64,000 nucleotides of DNA. Origin: JAJFUI01 sp039698035 (GTDB taxonomy: Bacteria; Planctomycetota; Planctomycetia; Pirellulales; Thermoguttaceae). The notes below the pieces were generated by a model. It was not told the DNA's origin. It searched no databases and saw nothing but the letters and a program-made list of their open reading frames with translations. The stretch is from NCBI GenBank assembly GCA_039698035.1, contig JBDKSW010000012.1, positions 141,642 to 205,641 of the forward strand, in the 5' to 3' direction. Both the position numbers and the translations under genes were made by a program. Each line of letters starts with the position of its first letter. Position 1 is the stretch's first letter. Shown here piece by piece: positions 1-10,200 of the stretch.

Positions 1-241
1 TGCCGTGGCACAGAACGACGTCACAATCCTGCAAGGCGTTGACAATCGCCTCGTGGCCGTGATGATGTTCGTGCGACTCTCCCTCGTGGCATTCGCCTCG
101 CGCATGGGCGGTAAACGTGTTGTCTCGCAACGAGCGACCGGTGATCTGCTTGTCCTGGATCTCGAACACCAAGAAGCACCGGCTGCGGCCAAAGTGGCTG
201 GAAATGGCAACACCGTCTTCCGAAGCGACTGCAATTTTCAT
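1..241 (-). CDS. NifX/NifB-type iron-molybdenum cofactor-binding domain protein (partial)
   Basis: The start codon is at 241 and the gene runs off the left edge, so only 80 residues are visible. The N-terminus MKIAVASEDG..ISSHFGR is typical of the dinitrogenase iron-molybdenum cofactor biosynthesis fold (NifX, NafY, NifB C-terminus), an RNase H-like domain that carries Fe-S or Fe-Mo clusters. A His-rich stretch (HEGESHEHHHGH, residues 52-63) suggests metal binding. Outside nitrogen fixers this domain commonly accompanies DUF134 proteins and Mrp-type Fe-S carriers; here it lies 24 bp downstream of a DUF134 gene on the same strand and probably shares its promoter. No nif genes are visible, so a role in nitrogen fixation is not supported. 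Confidence 0.85.
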   Translation of the reverse strand, partial: MKIAVASEDGVAISSHFGRSRCFLVFEIQDKQITGRSLRDNTFTAHARGECHEGESHEHHHGHEAIVNALQDCDVVLCHG

Positions 242-265
242 GGAAACCTCTCGTGATTCTGACGT

Positions 266-787
266 TTAGTTTCGACCTTGAGCGCGCCGCCCCAGTCGAC
301 GGCCACCAGGGCCGTTGCGATGTCGGCAGCACCGACCGGCTGCTGGGCGCTGCGCCGTATCCGGCTGGGCGACCGCCGCTTCAACCGCCCGGTGAAAGTT
401 TTTGCCCTGGCAAGCGGGGCAACCCGCGGGGCGTCCCGTTCCGAAAGGCACTTCCCAAACGTGCTGGCAATCAGCACACGCAAACGCTCGCATCGTGGCC
501 ATTTCGATTTTCCCTCCTTCGATTCGTAATGCCAGCCCTTCGACCAAGGCCTGAGCGACCTTCCTTCGGGCCGTCTCGACAATCCGCCCGAAGGTCTGAC
601 GAGAAATCCTCATTCGCTCGGCGGCCTGCTCCTGATAGAGCGCCTCGTAGTCGGCCAAGCGAAGGGCCTCGAACTCGTCCACGGCCAGGACCACTTCGCC
701 CAGCGAGCAGGCGGGAACGCCAGCGGGCTTGAACAACGAGGAGCCGGGCAGGGAGCCGACGCATCGGCAGTGCTTTGGTCGGGGCAT
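266..787 (-). CDS. DUF134 helix-turn-helix protein with zinc-ribbon tail
   Basis: The first 92 residues match the DUF134 family throughout: MPRPKHCRCVG at the start, VVLAVDEFEALRLADYEALYQ (residues 32-52), then a sigma-like helix-turn-helix with AAERMRISRQTFGRIVETA (residues 55-73) and ALRIEGG. Residues C104-x2-C107 and C123-x2-C126 form a small zinc ribbon. The ATG at 787 follows GGAGA at a good distance. The product is probably a DNA-binding regulator. A perfect 24-bp palindrome lies just upstream and the NifX-like gene follows, so an autoregulated metal- or Fe-S-linked pair is inferred. The Arg/Gly-rich last 30 residues are unusual and could be poorly conserved or reflect local drift. Confidence 0.88.
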   Translation of the reverse strand: MPRPKHCRCVGSLPGSSLFKPAGVPACSLGEVVLAVDEFEALRLADYEALYQEQAAERMRISRQTFGRIVETARRKVAQALVEGLALRIEGGKIEMATMRAFACADCQHVWEVPFGTGRPAGCPACQGKNFHRAVEAAVAQPDTAQRPAAGRCCRHRNGPGGRRLGRRAQGRN

Positions 788-803
788 TTCGGTTCTCCGC
801 CGG

Positions 804-827
804 TATTATGGGCATATGCCCATAATA
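804..827. promoter_or_regulatory. Perfect 24-bp palindrome, probable operator of the DUF134-NifX unit
   Basis: The half-site TATTATGGGCAT is followed directly by its exact reverse complement, giving 24 bp of uninterrupted dyad symmetry. It lies 17-40 bp upstream of the DUF134 start codon, where a promoter or the 5' leader is expected. Its size and symmetry fit a dimeric helix-turn-helix regulator, most simply DUF134 itself. The regulator assignment is an inference from position. Confidence 0.7.
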
Positions 828-840
828 AGTCAAGCGGAAT

Positions 841-1497
841 TCAGGTCGAATCGCTGGCCTGGGGTTTTCGGCGTCCGACCATCAGAAACACCGGGAAGTC
901 TCGGAATTCACCGCCGCCGATCTCTTTCTTAACGATGTGGGAGGTAGACACCTTGATGTCGGTGAAGAGCGCCGCCGCCAAACGGTCTTTGAATTCCGAG
1001 CGGTCGAAGCCGCGGTGGCGGACACTGACGGCCGCGTCGGCCGAATGGAAGTTGCCCGGCTCCGCATCCAAGTCGGCAATGCACAGGATGCCATCGGGCA
1101 ATAGCATGTCGTGAAACGCGCGCAACACTTGGTCGAGGTTGGCCACGTGGTGCATCACCATGCTGGAAACGATCATGTGGAACCGCTTGTCGAGAGCGGG
1201 TTGCTTCTCCAAGTCGAGTTGAATCGCGATCATGCCGCCGATGCGGTCATCGCGGATCTTGGCACGAAGCACATCGAGCATCCCCGGCGAACTGTCGGCG
1301 CCGGTGACGCTCCGCACATAAGGAAGCAGAAACAGCCCGAGCAGGCCCGTGCCGCAACCGTAGTCCAACAGGTCGTCATCGCTGGTTGGCCGGGCCTCCC
1401 GGAGAATCGCCATGCCGATGGCTTTCGCAAGTTCGACGCGGCGAGGTTCGGCGTCCCAATTGGCGGCGGACAGATCAAAGTGATTCAACGTGTTCAT
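841..1497 (-). CDS. Class I SAM-dependent methyltransferase
   Basis: A 218-residue Rossmann-fold methyltransferase. Motif I is LLDYGCGTGLLG (residues 43-54), followed by an acidic strand end in VTGADSSPGML, and VSSMVMHHV in the motif IV region. The layout is that of the small methyltransferases of the Methyltransf_11/25 type; the substrate cannot be told from sequence. The start at 1497 was chosen because MNTLNHFDLSAANWD is a normal family beginning, whereas the upstream in-frame extension to 1749 is low-complexity and not protein-like. It converges on the DUF134 gene, with the palindrome region between them. Confidence 0.85.
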   Translation of the reverse strand: MNTLNHFDLSAANWDAEPRRVELAKAIGMAILREARPTSDDDLLDYGCGTGLLGLFLLPYVRSVTGADSSPGMLDVLRAKIRDDRIGGMIAIQLDLEKQPALDKRFHMIVSSMVMHHVANLDQVLRAFHDMLLPDGILCIADLDAEPGNFHSADAAVSVRHRGFDRSEFKDRLAAALFTDIKVSTSHIVKKEIGGGEFRDFPVFLMVGRRKPQASDST

Positions 1498-2029
1498 GGC
1501 GATGCCGAGCTGGTTCGATGGTTTCAGGGAATGATCGGCACAAAACGCCCTTGGGGGCCACGCGGGCTCGGGCGGCAGAGCCGTGCCGATGCACCCATCA
1601 TGATAGCGCGACCCGCACCCCGAGAGGAAGCCATGCCGGGCCGAGCGGAAAGCATCTGGCAAAGATAGGCAGGGTTTGACGGACACCCTGGAACTGCAAC
1701 TGTCACCTGACGCTAGGCCAGAATGCCAACCGAAAAACCACCACCCCATTTTTGGCCTAATCGTGCCTGACCCGGACAGCCGCAGTCAGTCTCAGAGACA
1801 CCTGCAATCCTGAAGGCGCGGGGAACGGCCGGACAACTCGGGAACGGGCCGCAATGCTCGCACGACCGGGGAAACCACGTCCACCATATTGACAGCTTTT
1901 CCGGCCACGCTAGCATAAACCGATTGTCGTGGCTTTTCCTTCTAACCAAAGTGCAGCAAAGGATGCGCGTTTTGGGCTCTTCTCACGGCGTCTTTGTCTG
2001 CACGCTTTCACACTTTTCAGGAGACGCAA
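1498..2029. other. Intergenic region between divergent genes
   Basis: 532 bp separate the divergent methyltransferase and peptidase genes. No convincing gene or RNA was seen. CAGGAGA at about 2018-2024 is the ribosome binding site of the peptidase gene. Confidence 0.5.
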
Positions 2030-3082
2030 ATGAAGGCGAAAGGTTCGTTGGGCAAGCGACTTGCGTTTGAGTCGCTGGAAAATCGTCTGTTGTTATCGAC
2101 AACAACGACGTCAAGCACCAACTGGTCGGGCTATTCGATTAGCACCGGCGCCGGCACGGTCACCAAGGTGACGGGAACGTGGACAGTTCCCACGGTCACG
2201 GCGTCCATCGCTGCGACCTACGAGAGCACCTGGGTCGGCATCGACGGCTACGGCACCTCGACCGTCGAGCAGATCGGCACAACGGGTTACTCGAAGAACG
2301 GCTCAACGTCGTACTGGGCTTGGTACGAAATGTACCCCGCGGCGTCGGTGAAGATCGTTGGCATGAACGTCTATCCTGGCGACTTGATGAGCGCATCGGT
2401 CACCTACGTGACCAGCGGCACGTATGCCGGCAAGTTCCTGTTGCAAATCGCGAATATGACGCGGAGCAACACGTTCCATACCTACCAGTCGCTGTCCAGC
2501 GCAACACGCACCACAGCCGAGTGGGTTGTCGAGCGGCCGTCTGTGAACGGCACCGTCTCGACGCTGGCGAACTTCGGGTCGCAGTACATGTACAGTTGCA
2601 CGGCCACCGTCAGCGGCACGACCGGCGCCATCAGCAACTGGAACAACTATCGCATCAACATGGTGTCCGGCGGCACGACGTTGGCCTCGACCAGCGCCCT
2701 GACCACGTCCGGTTCGTCATCGAGCTTCACGGTAACCTACGTGAGCTCGGGTGCGTCGTCCTCGAGCTACGTGTCCAGCAGCCTGCTCAGTGGCACGAAA
2801 CTGACCAGCCTCGTGAGCAATACGCCGTCCGACAACATCGTCAACGATACGGTGTCGGCCGACGTTACCGACGTCGCCCTGCCAACCAATGTCATCGACG
2901 AGACGATCCCCAACGTTTGGGAAGACAGCGGTTTTGCCACCCACAAACTGTCGGACTTCTCCGAATCGATGATTGAATCCTTCGACACGAGCGTATTCGG
3001 CCGCACAGCCCAGCACGAAGCTGAGGCAGCGGACAGCGTGTTTGCCTCGTTCGGCGCCGAGTTGGAGGTCAACGTGCTGTAA
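2030..3082 (+). CDS. Secreted G1-family (eqolisin) glutamic peptidase
   Basis: A 350-residue protein related to scytalidoglutamic peptidase. The NWSGY block (residues 31-35), WTVPTV, STWVGIDG (66-73), EQIG with candidate catalytic Gln81, and TAEWVVERPS with candidate catalytic Glu164 appear in family order. Enzymes of this family are acid endopeptidases using a Gln/Glu dyad. The N-terminus carries FESLENRLLLS, the LEPR-like leader that many planctomycete exported proteins have instead of a classical signal peptide. ATG 2030 was chosen over an upstream in-frame ATG because CAGGAGA lies 5-6 bp before it. The last 110 residues (Ser-rich, then acidic) are an extra C-terminal extension, possibly a surface anchor or linker. 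A strong terminator follows. Confidence 0.87.
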   Translation: MKAKGSLGKRLAFESLENRLLLSTTTTSSTNWSGYSISTGAGTVTKVTGTWTVPTVTASIAATYESTWVGIDGYGTSTVEQIGTTGYSKNGSTSYWAWYEMYPAASVKIVGMNVYPGDLMSASVTYVTSGTYAGKFLLQIANMTRSNTFHTYQSLSSATRTTAEWVVERPSVNGTVSTLANFGSQYMYSCTATVSGTTGAISNWNNYRINMVSGGTTLASTSALTTSGSSSSFTVTYVSSGASSSSYVSSSLLSGTKLTSLVSNTPSDNIVNDTVSADVTDVALPTNVIDETIPNVWEDSGFATHKLSDFSESMIESFDTSVFGRTAQHEAEAADSVFASFGAELEVNVL

Positions 3083-3129
3083 ACCGGCTTGTGCCATCGC
3101 ACGAGCATCTGCGATGCTAGGATTGCAGG

Positions 3130-3163
3130 ACGACGGCCGTCAAGGACGACGGCCGTCGTTTTC
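3130..3163 (+). terminator. Rho-independent terminator of the peptidase gene
   Basis: A perfect 12-bp stem (ACGACGGCCGTC at 3130-3141, complement at 3148-3159) with a 6-nt loop is followed by a short T-run (3159-3162). It lies 47 bp after the peptidase stop codon. The downstream operon is transcribed toward it. Confidence 0.75.
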
Positions 3164-3267
3164 TGACGATCGAGATCGTGCAACGCAACCGCACCGTCCC
3201 CGCTTGACTTCCCAGTGACCGAGAGGGCACGGTTCGAGGCCGGCGCCGAGAGCACACGGCAAGCCGG

Positions 3268-4791
3268 TCAGCGATTGCCGTCGCTTTTGGGCTCGGGCGT
3301 CGCCTCGGGCTGTGGGTCGCAGCGGCCGGCTCGGACTTGCCGATCGAGCGCCTCGATTTCGTCAGAGCCGAGACACTTTTCGACCTGCTGTCGTGTGTCT
3401 TCGAGCAGCTTGTCGATCTTCTTCTGGATTCTCTTGTCGGGCGAAACGAGTCGGTCCTGCTGTTGCGCGATGCGCATGGTGAACTGCAACGCGCGGGGCA
3501 ACCGGTTCAGTTCGTCCATCAATTCGGCGGCCTGGTCGAATTGCCCTTCCTGCATGCGCATCTCGATGCGAGCCATCAGGATCTTGCGCCGGGCAAACAG
3601 ATCGACCAGTTCCTCCTGAAGCCCGAACAGAAAGCCCTCGGCTTCGAGCCGCCGATCGTGGTTGGGCACTTCGGCCGTGAGGCGCGGCTCCAAGCCGGGC
3701 ACCATCGGCAGCTTGGCCAGCAAGTCCTTTCCGCTTTTGGCCATCAGCACTCGCAGCACGGATGCGTCGGATGAGACGGCCAGTCGGCCCTGACGGTCGG
3801 TCACGCCGAGCAGGACAGGAGTTTTTCCGCCGGGCGGGACCGTGTAGATGTCGTAACCGCCGAGCGGGATTTTGGGTTCCGTGCGCGATTTCAGCACGAG
3901 CGTCGTGGAGCCGCCGGGCGGGACGACCCGCAGGGCGAGCGACTCGATGCGGCCACGGCCCTTGGCGCTCATGGCGGCACGCATGCCCGAATACACCCGT
4001 CCACGGACTTCCTCGGCCCCGACCTTTTCGACGACGACGAACGACCAGGGGGCAACGGTCGCTTTGCGGAAGTTTCCAAGGCGGTCATTCGTGCGGGTGA
4101 TCGGCTGCAGGACGTCGCCGTCGCGCAAGAGGGCCAACGTGCGGTCGCCCAGCGGGAGGCCAATCGCTTTGGGACGCAACACGGCCGTGTTGTCCTTTTC
4201 GAGCCGCTCGATTCGGGCGATTGGCGCGAAGGCGGCCAGCAGCGCGCTGAACGCCGTTTCGCCGAGCGCGCCGACTTGCCACACGGGCCGGCTGACGGCC
4301 ATGCCGAGGACGCGCGTTCGGACGTCGAAGTCGCGTGCGGTGACGGCCATGCCGCCTGGGATCGTCGTGACTGCGACCAGCAGAATCTTGTCGACGGAGG
4401 ACGCCGGCGCCGGCACGTCGTCGGCTTGAAGGCTCGATAGGCCGCGCACCATGTCACGAAAGAGGGCCGGCGGGGCGGGCGCGACTTCCGCGTTGAACGC
4501 CGCGCCCAAGACGGCGTCGATCCGGGCCGAAAGCGCATCGCATAGCGAGGCTTCCAGGCGCGGCGCGAGGGGCGGCTGCCGCTCGACGGCCACGAACACT
4601 TGGACCTGATAGGGCGTCAGCGGCCAGACGGTCTGGTCGGCCGCGGTGGAAGGCGAGGCCCATGCAAGTGCGACAACCGCCAACACGATCGCGCCAAGGC
4701 GGCCCATCCGGCAGCCGGCGCGGGAGGGCGATGCGGGCTGGCAGATGCCGCTTGTCGCGCGCGCTATGTTGCTTCCAACGGGCACGTTCAT
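3268..4791 (-). CDS. Secreted protein of unknown function, last gene of the envelope operon
   Basis: A 507-residue protein with a signal sequence: a basic, polar start, a hydrophobic core around residues 31-45 (GAIVLAVVALAWASPSTAAD) and a likely cut after STA. The body is predicted soluble and periplasmic; the C-terminal quarter is helical and charged (HDRRLEAEGFLFGLQEELVDLF onward) and ends in a Pro/Glu/Asp tail. I recognise no domain. Its start codon overlaps the stop of the solute-binding protein gene upstream as ATGA (4788-4791), with GGTGGAGAA as ribosome binding site inside that gene, so the two are translationally coupled. This coupling is the only functional clue: it is probably a periplasmic component of the ExbBD-containing system. 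Confidence 0.75.
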   Translation of the reverse strand: MNVPVGSNIARATSGICQPASPSRAGCRMGRLGAIVLAVVALAWASPSTAADQTVWPLTPYQVQVFVAVERQPPLAPRLEASLCDALSARIDAVLGAAFNAEVAPAPPALFRDMVRGLSSLQADDVPAPASSVDKILLVAVTTIPGGMAVTARDFDVRTRVLGMAVSRPVWQVGALGETAFSALLAAFAPIARIERLEKDNTAVLRPKAIGLPLGDRTLALLRDGDVLQPITRTNDRLGNFRKATVAPWSFVVVEKVGAEEVRGRVYSGMRAAMSAKGRGRIESLALRVVPPGGSTTLVLKSRTEPKIPLGGYDIYTVPPGGKTPVLLGVTDRQGRLAVSSDASVLRVLMAKSGKDLLAKLPMVPGLEPRLTAEVPNHDRRLEAEGFLFGLQEELVDLFARRKILMARIEMRMQEGQFDQAAELMDELNRLPRALQFTMRIAQQQDRLVSPDKRIQKKIDKLLEDTRQQVEKCLGSDEIEALDRQVRAGRCDPQPEATPEPKSDGNR

Positions 4792-7241
4792 TTCTCCACC
4801 GGATATTGGAAAGCGGGCCGCCATTGCTCGACGTTTTGGTAAAGCGACACGGGCCGGGGCGCGACGCCGCGCAGACTTCGACGGTATCCAAAATGCTCGA
4901 CCAGTTGCCACAGCGGGATGACCGTCACGTCGTCAAACGCGATGCGGTGGACCCGATGGAGGCAGTCGCGAACCTGGTCCCATTCCGAAGCCTGATCGAG
5001 CTGGCGGAGGGCCAAGGCCATGTAGGGCCCCGAGTCGGCGATGACGCCGCCTTCGCCAAACAGGCGGCCGGCGTCGACGACTGGCTCCCAGACGGCTAAC
5101 TCGACGTAGAGCAAGTCGACATCGTCCGGCACATGGCGAGGCAACGGCGACTCGAGCGCACGCAATGTCACAGAGACTCCGAGCGTATCGAGCTGCTTCT
5201 GGATGGCCAGACAGGCGGCCCGGGCGATTTCGTCGGACGGATAGGCCAACGTCAGCTTGGGCAGCGGCGGCAGCTTCCGTTTTTTGGACCTCTTTTTTGC
5301 CTCCGGCTTCGGATCGGTCTTGTCGGCCGCATTCGCTTCGGTTATTGCCTCGGGCGTTGCCTCGGTCGGCCGGGTCGCTTTCGCGCCTTCGGCATCGAGG
5401 TATTTTTGGTAGGCCATGTTTGCCAGAGCGATGCAAAGCCGTGGATCGTAGGGGCGCGGCTCGATGGTTTCGTCGGACGCGTATCCCATGGGATCGCCAA
5501 CGCCGATGCCCAGCGGAAAGGGGCTGCTGGTGACGACGCAGCCGGGCACTTCGACGCCGGCAAGCATCTGTTGCAGAATGGCCTGGCGATTGATTCCATA
5601 AACCAGGGCTCGGCGGAAGTTGCGGTCGGCCACCAGCGGGCGGCGTCCGTTCGGCACGAGGCAATGCACCAGTGGCATCGCGTACGGCTGGACCTTCAGC
5701 TGCGCGTCGGCTCGGAGCGCCGGCAGAGTCCACGGGTTGAGGCGATCGACCACCTGCACGTCGCCGCGTTTCAGGGCGACGACCGCCTGGGCCGTGTTGC
5801 CGAACCGCCGCTCGACCAGTTCCATCGGTCTTCCAGGCTCGTTGGCGAAGTACTGTGGATTGGCGACGAACAGCCGGTTACGCGACGACGGGGCCGGATC
5901 GACAAACGGCCCGTTGCCCAACGGGGCTCCGTCGGACGACGCCGCGGCGCCGGGCGGCGGGACGATCAGTTGCAGCATGGCCTCGGGATGAACGTGGCCG
6001 CGACGGAGTTGGACCTCGACATCGTAGAGCCCCCGCACGGCGACGGATTGCATGAGGTCGGACCAGTCGATGCGATAGCTTGGGCTGCTTGGGGCGGCGG
6101 CCATTAGCAGCAGTCGCGCGAGATCGGCGCCCATGAGTGTGGCGTTGCCGGCTGCCCAATGCACATCGGGCTTGATGCGAACCGTGAGCCGGTGATTGGC
6201 CGGTTGGAGCGTGATCTCGCCGAGGGGGCAGTCGTACTTACCGCCTTCGGTGCTCGGAGCGGTCAGCTCGGCCAGCGTTCGATAGACCAGCCGCCGCGTG
6301 CGACGCGAGGCCCAGTCGTCCAGGCGGTCGATGCTGATCTGGGCGGCCGCGCTGGTGACGCCAACCACTGCCCGCGAATAGTTGCGGTGGACGGCTTCGG
6401 CCAATTCCCGCGCGCCGGGCAATTCCGGGCAGACGGCCGTCAACTGGCGACTCAGCTCGGCCGTTCGAGGCCACTGCCCGGCGTCTTGCGCCACGCGAGC
6501 CTCGTTGAGCAACGCAACGGCCTTGGCGTGCCAGCGTCCGGTCCACTTGGCCACGGTTGGGTCGTCCGGGTATTCGGCGGCCAAGCCGCGCAGCAGCGCG
6601 CGCGCCGCGGCGTAGTTGCCATGCGACTCGTGCTGTTCGATCAGCTTGTCGGTCGTTCCGGCCAGCGTCCGGTCCAGCTTTGGCCGCTTCGGATTGCGGC
6701 GGTAGATTTCTCGCAAGAGGGCCAACGCGCTGTCGTATTGGCCGTTGTGATACGAGGCGTTCGCCTCGGCGAAGAGAAAGTCCTCGCAAGCCTCGGCCAG
6801 TCCGGGCGTTGTGGGCTTGTTCAATTGCAGGTAGCTGAAATAGTCGTAGGCCTCTTCGTATTTTCCATCCCGCACCAACGCGCTCGCCTTGTTCAGCACC
6901 AACTGGTCGAAGAACTCGATTTTGGCGACGTTGCGCCACAGAAGCTCATATTCCTTGTCCTGGTCCTCGACGCGGCGGACGGTCAGCTTTACCGGATTTC
7001 GGCCGGCCAAGATCGAGCGTCGCAACGCCGTGGGCAGGGGCTTCACCTTCAACACTTGGTTGTTGTAGAGCGAGTTCAGCGTGATCTGGTCGTAAGGATC
7101 CTCTTCGTAAAGTGGGACGTTCGCCCCGGCCGACACGGCGGCGAGCGCAAACAGGAACGCCAACGCGGCACACACGGCTCTGGGGCCGGGCGACTCGCGG
7201 CGATCGTGGCATGGCATATTCATTGGGACCGCAAGCCTCAT
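4788..7241 (-). CDS. Family-5 extracellular solute-binding protein with helical-repeat N-terminus
   Basis: An 817-residue exported protein. Residues 19-40 form a signal peptide. Residues of roughly 100-300 are TPR-like helical repeats (for example GKYEEAYDYFSYLQLNKP, GQYDSALALLREIYRRNP). The rest resembles dipeptide/oligopeptide-binding proteins (SBP_bac_5): LTVRIKPDVHWAAGNATLMGADLARLLL, RGDVQVVDRLNPWTLPAL, FRRALVYGINRQAI and a final WQLVEHFGYRRSLRGV. A Lys/Glu-rich insert sits at about residue 640. There is no lipobox and no ABC permease or ATPase gene nearby, so it may bind its ligand for the ExbBD-type system instead of an ABC importer. It is joined by ATGA overlaps to the genes on both sides (7238-7241 and 4788-4791). 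Confidence 0.8.
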   Translation of the reverse strand: MRLAVPMNMPCHDRRESPGPRAVCAALAFLFALAAVSAGANVPLYEEDPYDQITLNSLYNNQVLKVKPLPTALRRSILAGRNPVKLTVRRVEDQDKEYELLWRNVAKIEFFDQLVLNKASALVRDGKYEEAYDYFSYLQLNKPTTPGLAEACEDFLFAEANASYHNGQYDSALALLREIYRRNPKRPKLDRTLAGTTDKLIEQHESHGNYAAARALLRGLAAEYPDDPTVAKWTGRWHAKAVALLNEARVAQDAGQWPRTAELSRQLTAVCPELPGARELAEAVHRNYSRAVVGVTSAAAQISIDRLDDWASRRTRRLVYRTLAELTAPSTEGGKYDCPLGEITLQPANHRLTVRIKPDVHWAAGNATLMGADLARLLLMAAAPSSPSYRIDWSDLMQSVAVRGLYDVEVQLRRGHVHPEAMLQLIVPPPGAAASSDGAPLGNGPFVDPAPSSRNRLFVANPQYFANEPGRPMELVERRFGNTAQAVVALKRGDVQVVDRLNPWTLPALRADAQLKVQPYAMPLVHCLVPNGRRPLVADRNFRRALVYGINRQAILQQMLAGVEVPGCVVTSSPFPLGIGVGDPMGYASDETIEPRPYDPRLCIALANMAYQKYLDAEGAKATRPTEATPEAITEANAADKTDPKPEAKKRSKKRKLPPLPKLTLAYPSDEIARAACLAIQKQLDTLGVSVTLRALESPLPRHVPDDVDLLYVELAVWEPVVDAGRLFGEGGVIADSGPYMALALRQLDQASEWDQVRDCLHRVHRIAFDDVTVIPLWQLVEHFGYRRSLRGVAPRPVSLYQNVEQWRPAFQYPVEK

Positions 7242-10200
7242 GGTTGCCCGACTTCGTGGAGGGTCCCGTCATAACCGGCGACGAGCAGCCGGCCGCCACG
7301 AACGATCGGCCCGCTGGCCAACGGACAACCGACATCGAGCTTTGCCAGCTCTTTTCCGGTCGCCGCATCGAGACGCACGATCGTTCCGTCGCGCGTGGCC
7401 ATCAGGTAATGACCGCCGACGCGCAACGGCGTGCCGGCCGGTAGACCGTGGGGCAACGGGGCTTGCCACATCGGCTTGCCACGGCCGTCGATTGCGAGCA
7501 ACTGATGGTCGTCGGTGGCCAGCAGGACAGCGTCTCCGAGGCGTGCCGGTCCCCAGGCGAATTGGCCGCCCAGCGAGATGTCCTTGTGGCGGACCAGTTT
7601 CGCAAGGCTGAAGCCGACGAGCAGCTTGCCGGCGTCGGTCGCATAGGCGGCATTGCCCAACACGGCAAACGGCGAGACGATGGGCTTCGTGACGGTCGTC
7701 TCGGCCAAGACGGCCAGATGGGGTTTCGGGGTATCCTGAATGCAGAGACGGTAGATCTTCGACCGACCGTCCGTAATCAGAACCTCGCGGTCGTTGATGA
7801 CGGTCGGCGTGAGCCAGTCGATCTGGGTGTCCACCTCCAACCGCGGTTGGAAGGGCGCGGCCAAGGCGACGGGATCGCCCGTCGTCGTGTTAGCCTTCGT
7901 GTCGTAAAGGCCGACCTGGCCGGCGGACGTGGCGATCAACAGGCCGGCGCCCAGAGCCACCGGGGGGCAGGCGAGCTTATCGAACTTCAACCAGGTCACC
8001 AACGGCGTCGGGCTTTTGGGATCAAAGATTCCGATCTGCTGAGTTCCCCGGCCGCCGCTCATGGCCAGCAGGCCGCCGGCGAGTGGAACGACGTGTTTCA
8101 CCGGCGGCGGCAGACGAAAGACATCGGGCGGCACCAACGGATCGCTCAGGATGCCCGATTTCGCCTCGCCGGCCGGGACCTTGAACACGGCCCCGCCGGC
8201 CGTGACGACGACCACGCTGCCGTCGTCCAGGAGCTGCGGCTCGCCAGCCGGGGGCGCGGCGAGCTGCGTCGACCAGTTCAACTCGGATTCGGCCATGCCA
8301 CGGGCCGAGACGATGGCGCCCGGAATGCCCTGTTTCTTGCGCACGCCGACCACGGCCTGACCGACGGCGACGGGCGGCTGCAAGAAGGCGCTCTGGTCGT
8401 CCTCGATCCACTTGGGTTCGAGCCGGCCTCGCGTGGCCTGGACGTCGTATTTTGCGAGACGATTGTCGGCGATCCAGAGCTGTCCGGCCTGTAACAGCGG
8501 GAACCGGACGACGTTGGGAGCGCCTTCGACGGCGCTTTCGGCGATCTGCCGCAGCGGTTCCTTGGCTTGTGCGCCGCCGACATCGAAGACGCGGACGATG
8601 CCGGACGTGGTGGCCACGAGGACGCGATGCCCATCGGCCACGGCCGGCGTCGCCACGAGTCCGCCCAGCGGAATCTGCTGTACGAGTCTTAGCCACGGCT
8701 CGGGCTTTTTCGAGTCTTTTGGCTGGATCAAGAACACGCGCAGTTGGGCGTCGCGCGCGCCGTCGTTGACGATCAGCAGCAGGAAGTCGTCCACCAACAG
8801 CGGCTCGGTGACAACGCTTCCACGGTCCTGGCCCAGGTAATCGACGTGCCGGCAGGCGCCGTCGGCCAACGCGAGAATGAACAAGTTCGCGTGCGTGGCG
8901 ACCTGGTAGATCAACGAGCGGCGGCCGTCCACGGCCGGCGACACGCCGAGCGGCTGCGGCAATTGAACGTAGCCGGCTGATTCGCCCGTGGCAGCGGCGA
9001 TCGTGATGAGCTTGCCGCTGGGGGTGGCCAGCAGGATGTTTTCGTCGGCCACCACGGGGCGGGCGTCGAACGGCTCGCCGACGGCGTAACGCCATCGAAC
9101 GCGGCCGGATGCGCTCTCGATTCGCACCAGTTCATTGCGGGCCGTGTCGACGATGAGCGCGTCGCCGCCGCCTTCGGAGGACAGCGGCACGATGGGCATC
9201 GATGCGGTCCGCGGATTGGCATCGAACCCGATGAAACGCCGCCAAAGCAACTTGCCCGAGGCCGCGTCCAGGCCGTAGATCGCGCCGTCCACGGCGGCCA
9301 GGACGCTTTGGCCGGCCACATCGGACAGCTCGCTCTTCGTGTCTCGACGGGCTGGCGTGATGACGGCCGCCGCGACATCGGCCGGGTGCGCGGCCACGGG
9401 GGGCTTCCTCTTCGCAATCCACTTGACGAGCGTCTGTTGCGTTTGCGAAACTTCGAGAAGCGCGGCTTTCAGCTTGGCGTCGTCCGCCAAATCGGGGTAC
9501 TGCCGCAACAGGGCGTTGGAAGCCGTATAGGCGTCGGCCGTTTTGGATTGCTGGATCGCCGTTCGCATGGCGGTCAGCGTCTTCTGCAATTGGTCGCCGC
9601 GTGCGATTTGGCGAACGGTGATGGCCAAACTGCCTTGCACGTCGGACAGCTTGCTCGTGCTGGCCTGACGCAGTGTCTTTGGCACGTACTTTTCGACCAT
9701 GCCGAGCGCCTGCCGGCTCTTCTCGACCAGCTTCGGGTCCAACTTCTTTCGCGCCGTGTCGGCCAGTCCCTCGGCAATGGCCGGCAGCATGGCGGCCAGC
9801 TCGGGATAGGCGTCCTTGAACTCTTTCTCGGTCGATGTGCGCTGCAACGCATCCTCGGAGGCCTTCAACGCGGCGACCCAATCGGAGCCGGGCAGCGTGG
9901 CCTGGCGGAGCTTGGCCATCTGAGCCATCACGCGGGCATGGCTGGCCGAGGCGTCCTTCGGGAACACGGCCAGGAAGTCTTCGTATTGCTTGGCCGCTTG
10001 AAGATAGGAGCCTTGCTTGTAGGAATCCTCGGCTGGCTGGAGCATTTTCTCGGCATTGCCGCGGGTCAGCGTCCAGTAGAGCAACCCGCAGGCGAAGAGC
10101 ATAATGAGGAGGGCGCCGCCGCCGAGCAGCATGAGCGGCGAGCCCCACTTCTCGGACTCGGTTTGCTTGCGGGCTTTTGGTTGCCGCTGGAATATTCGCA

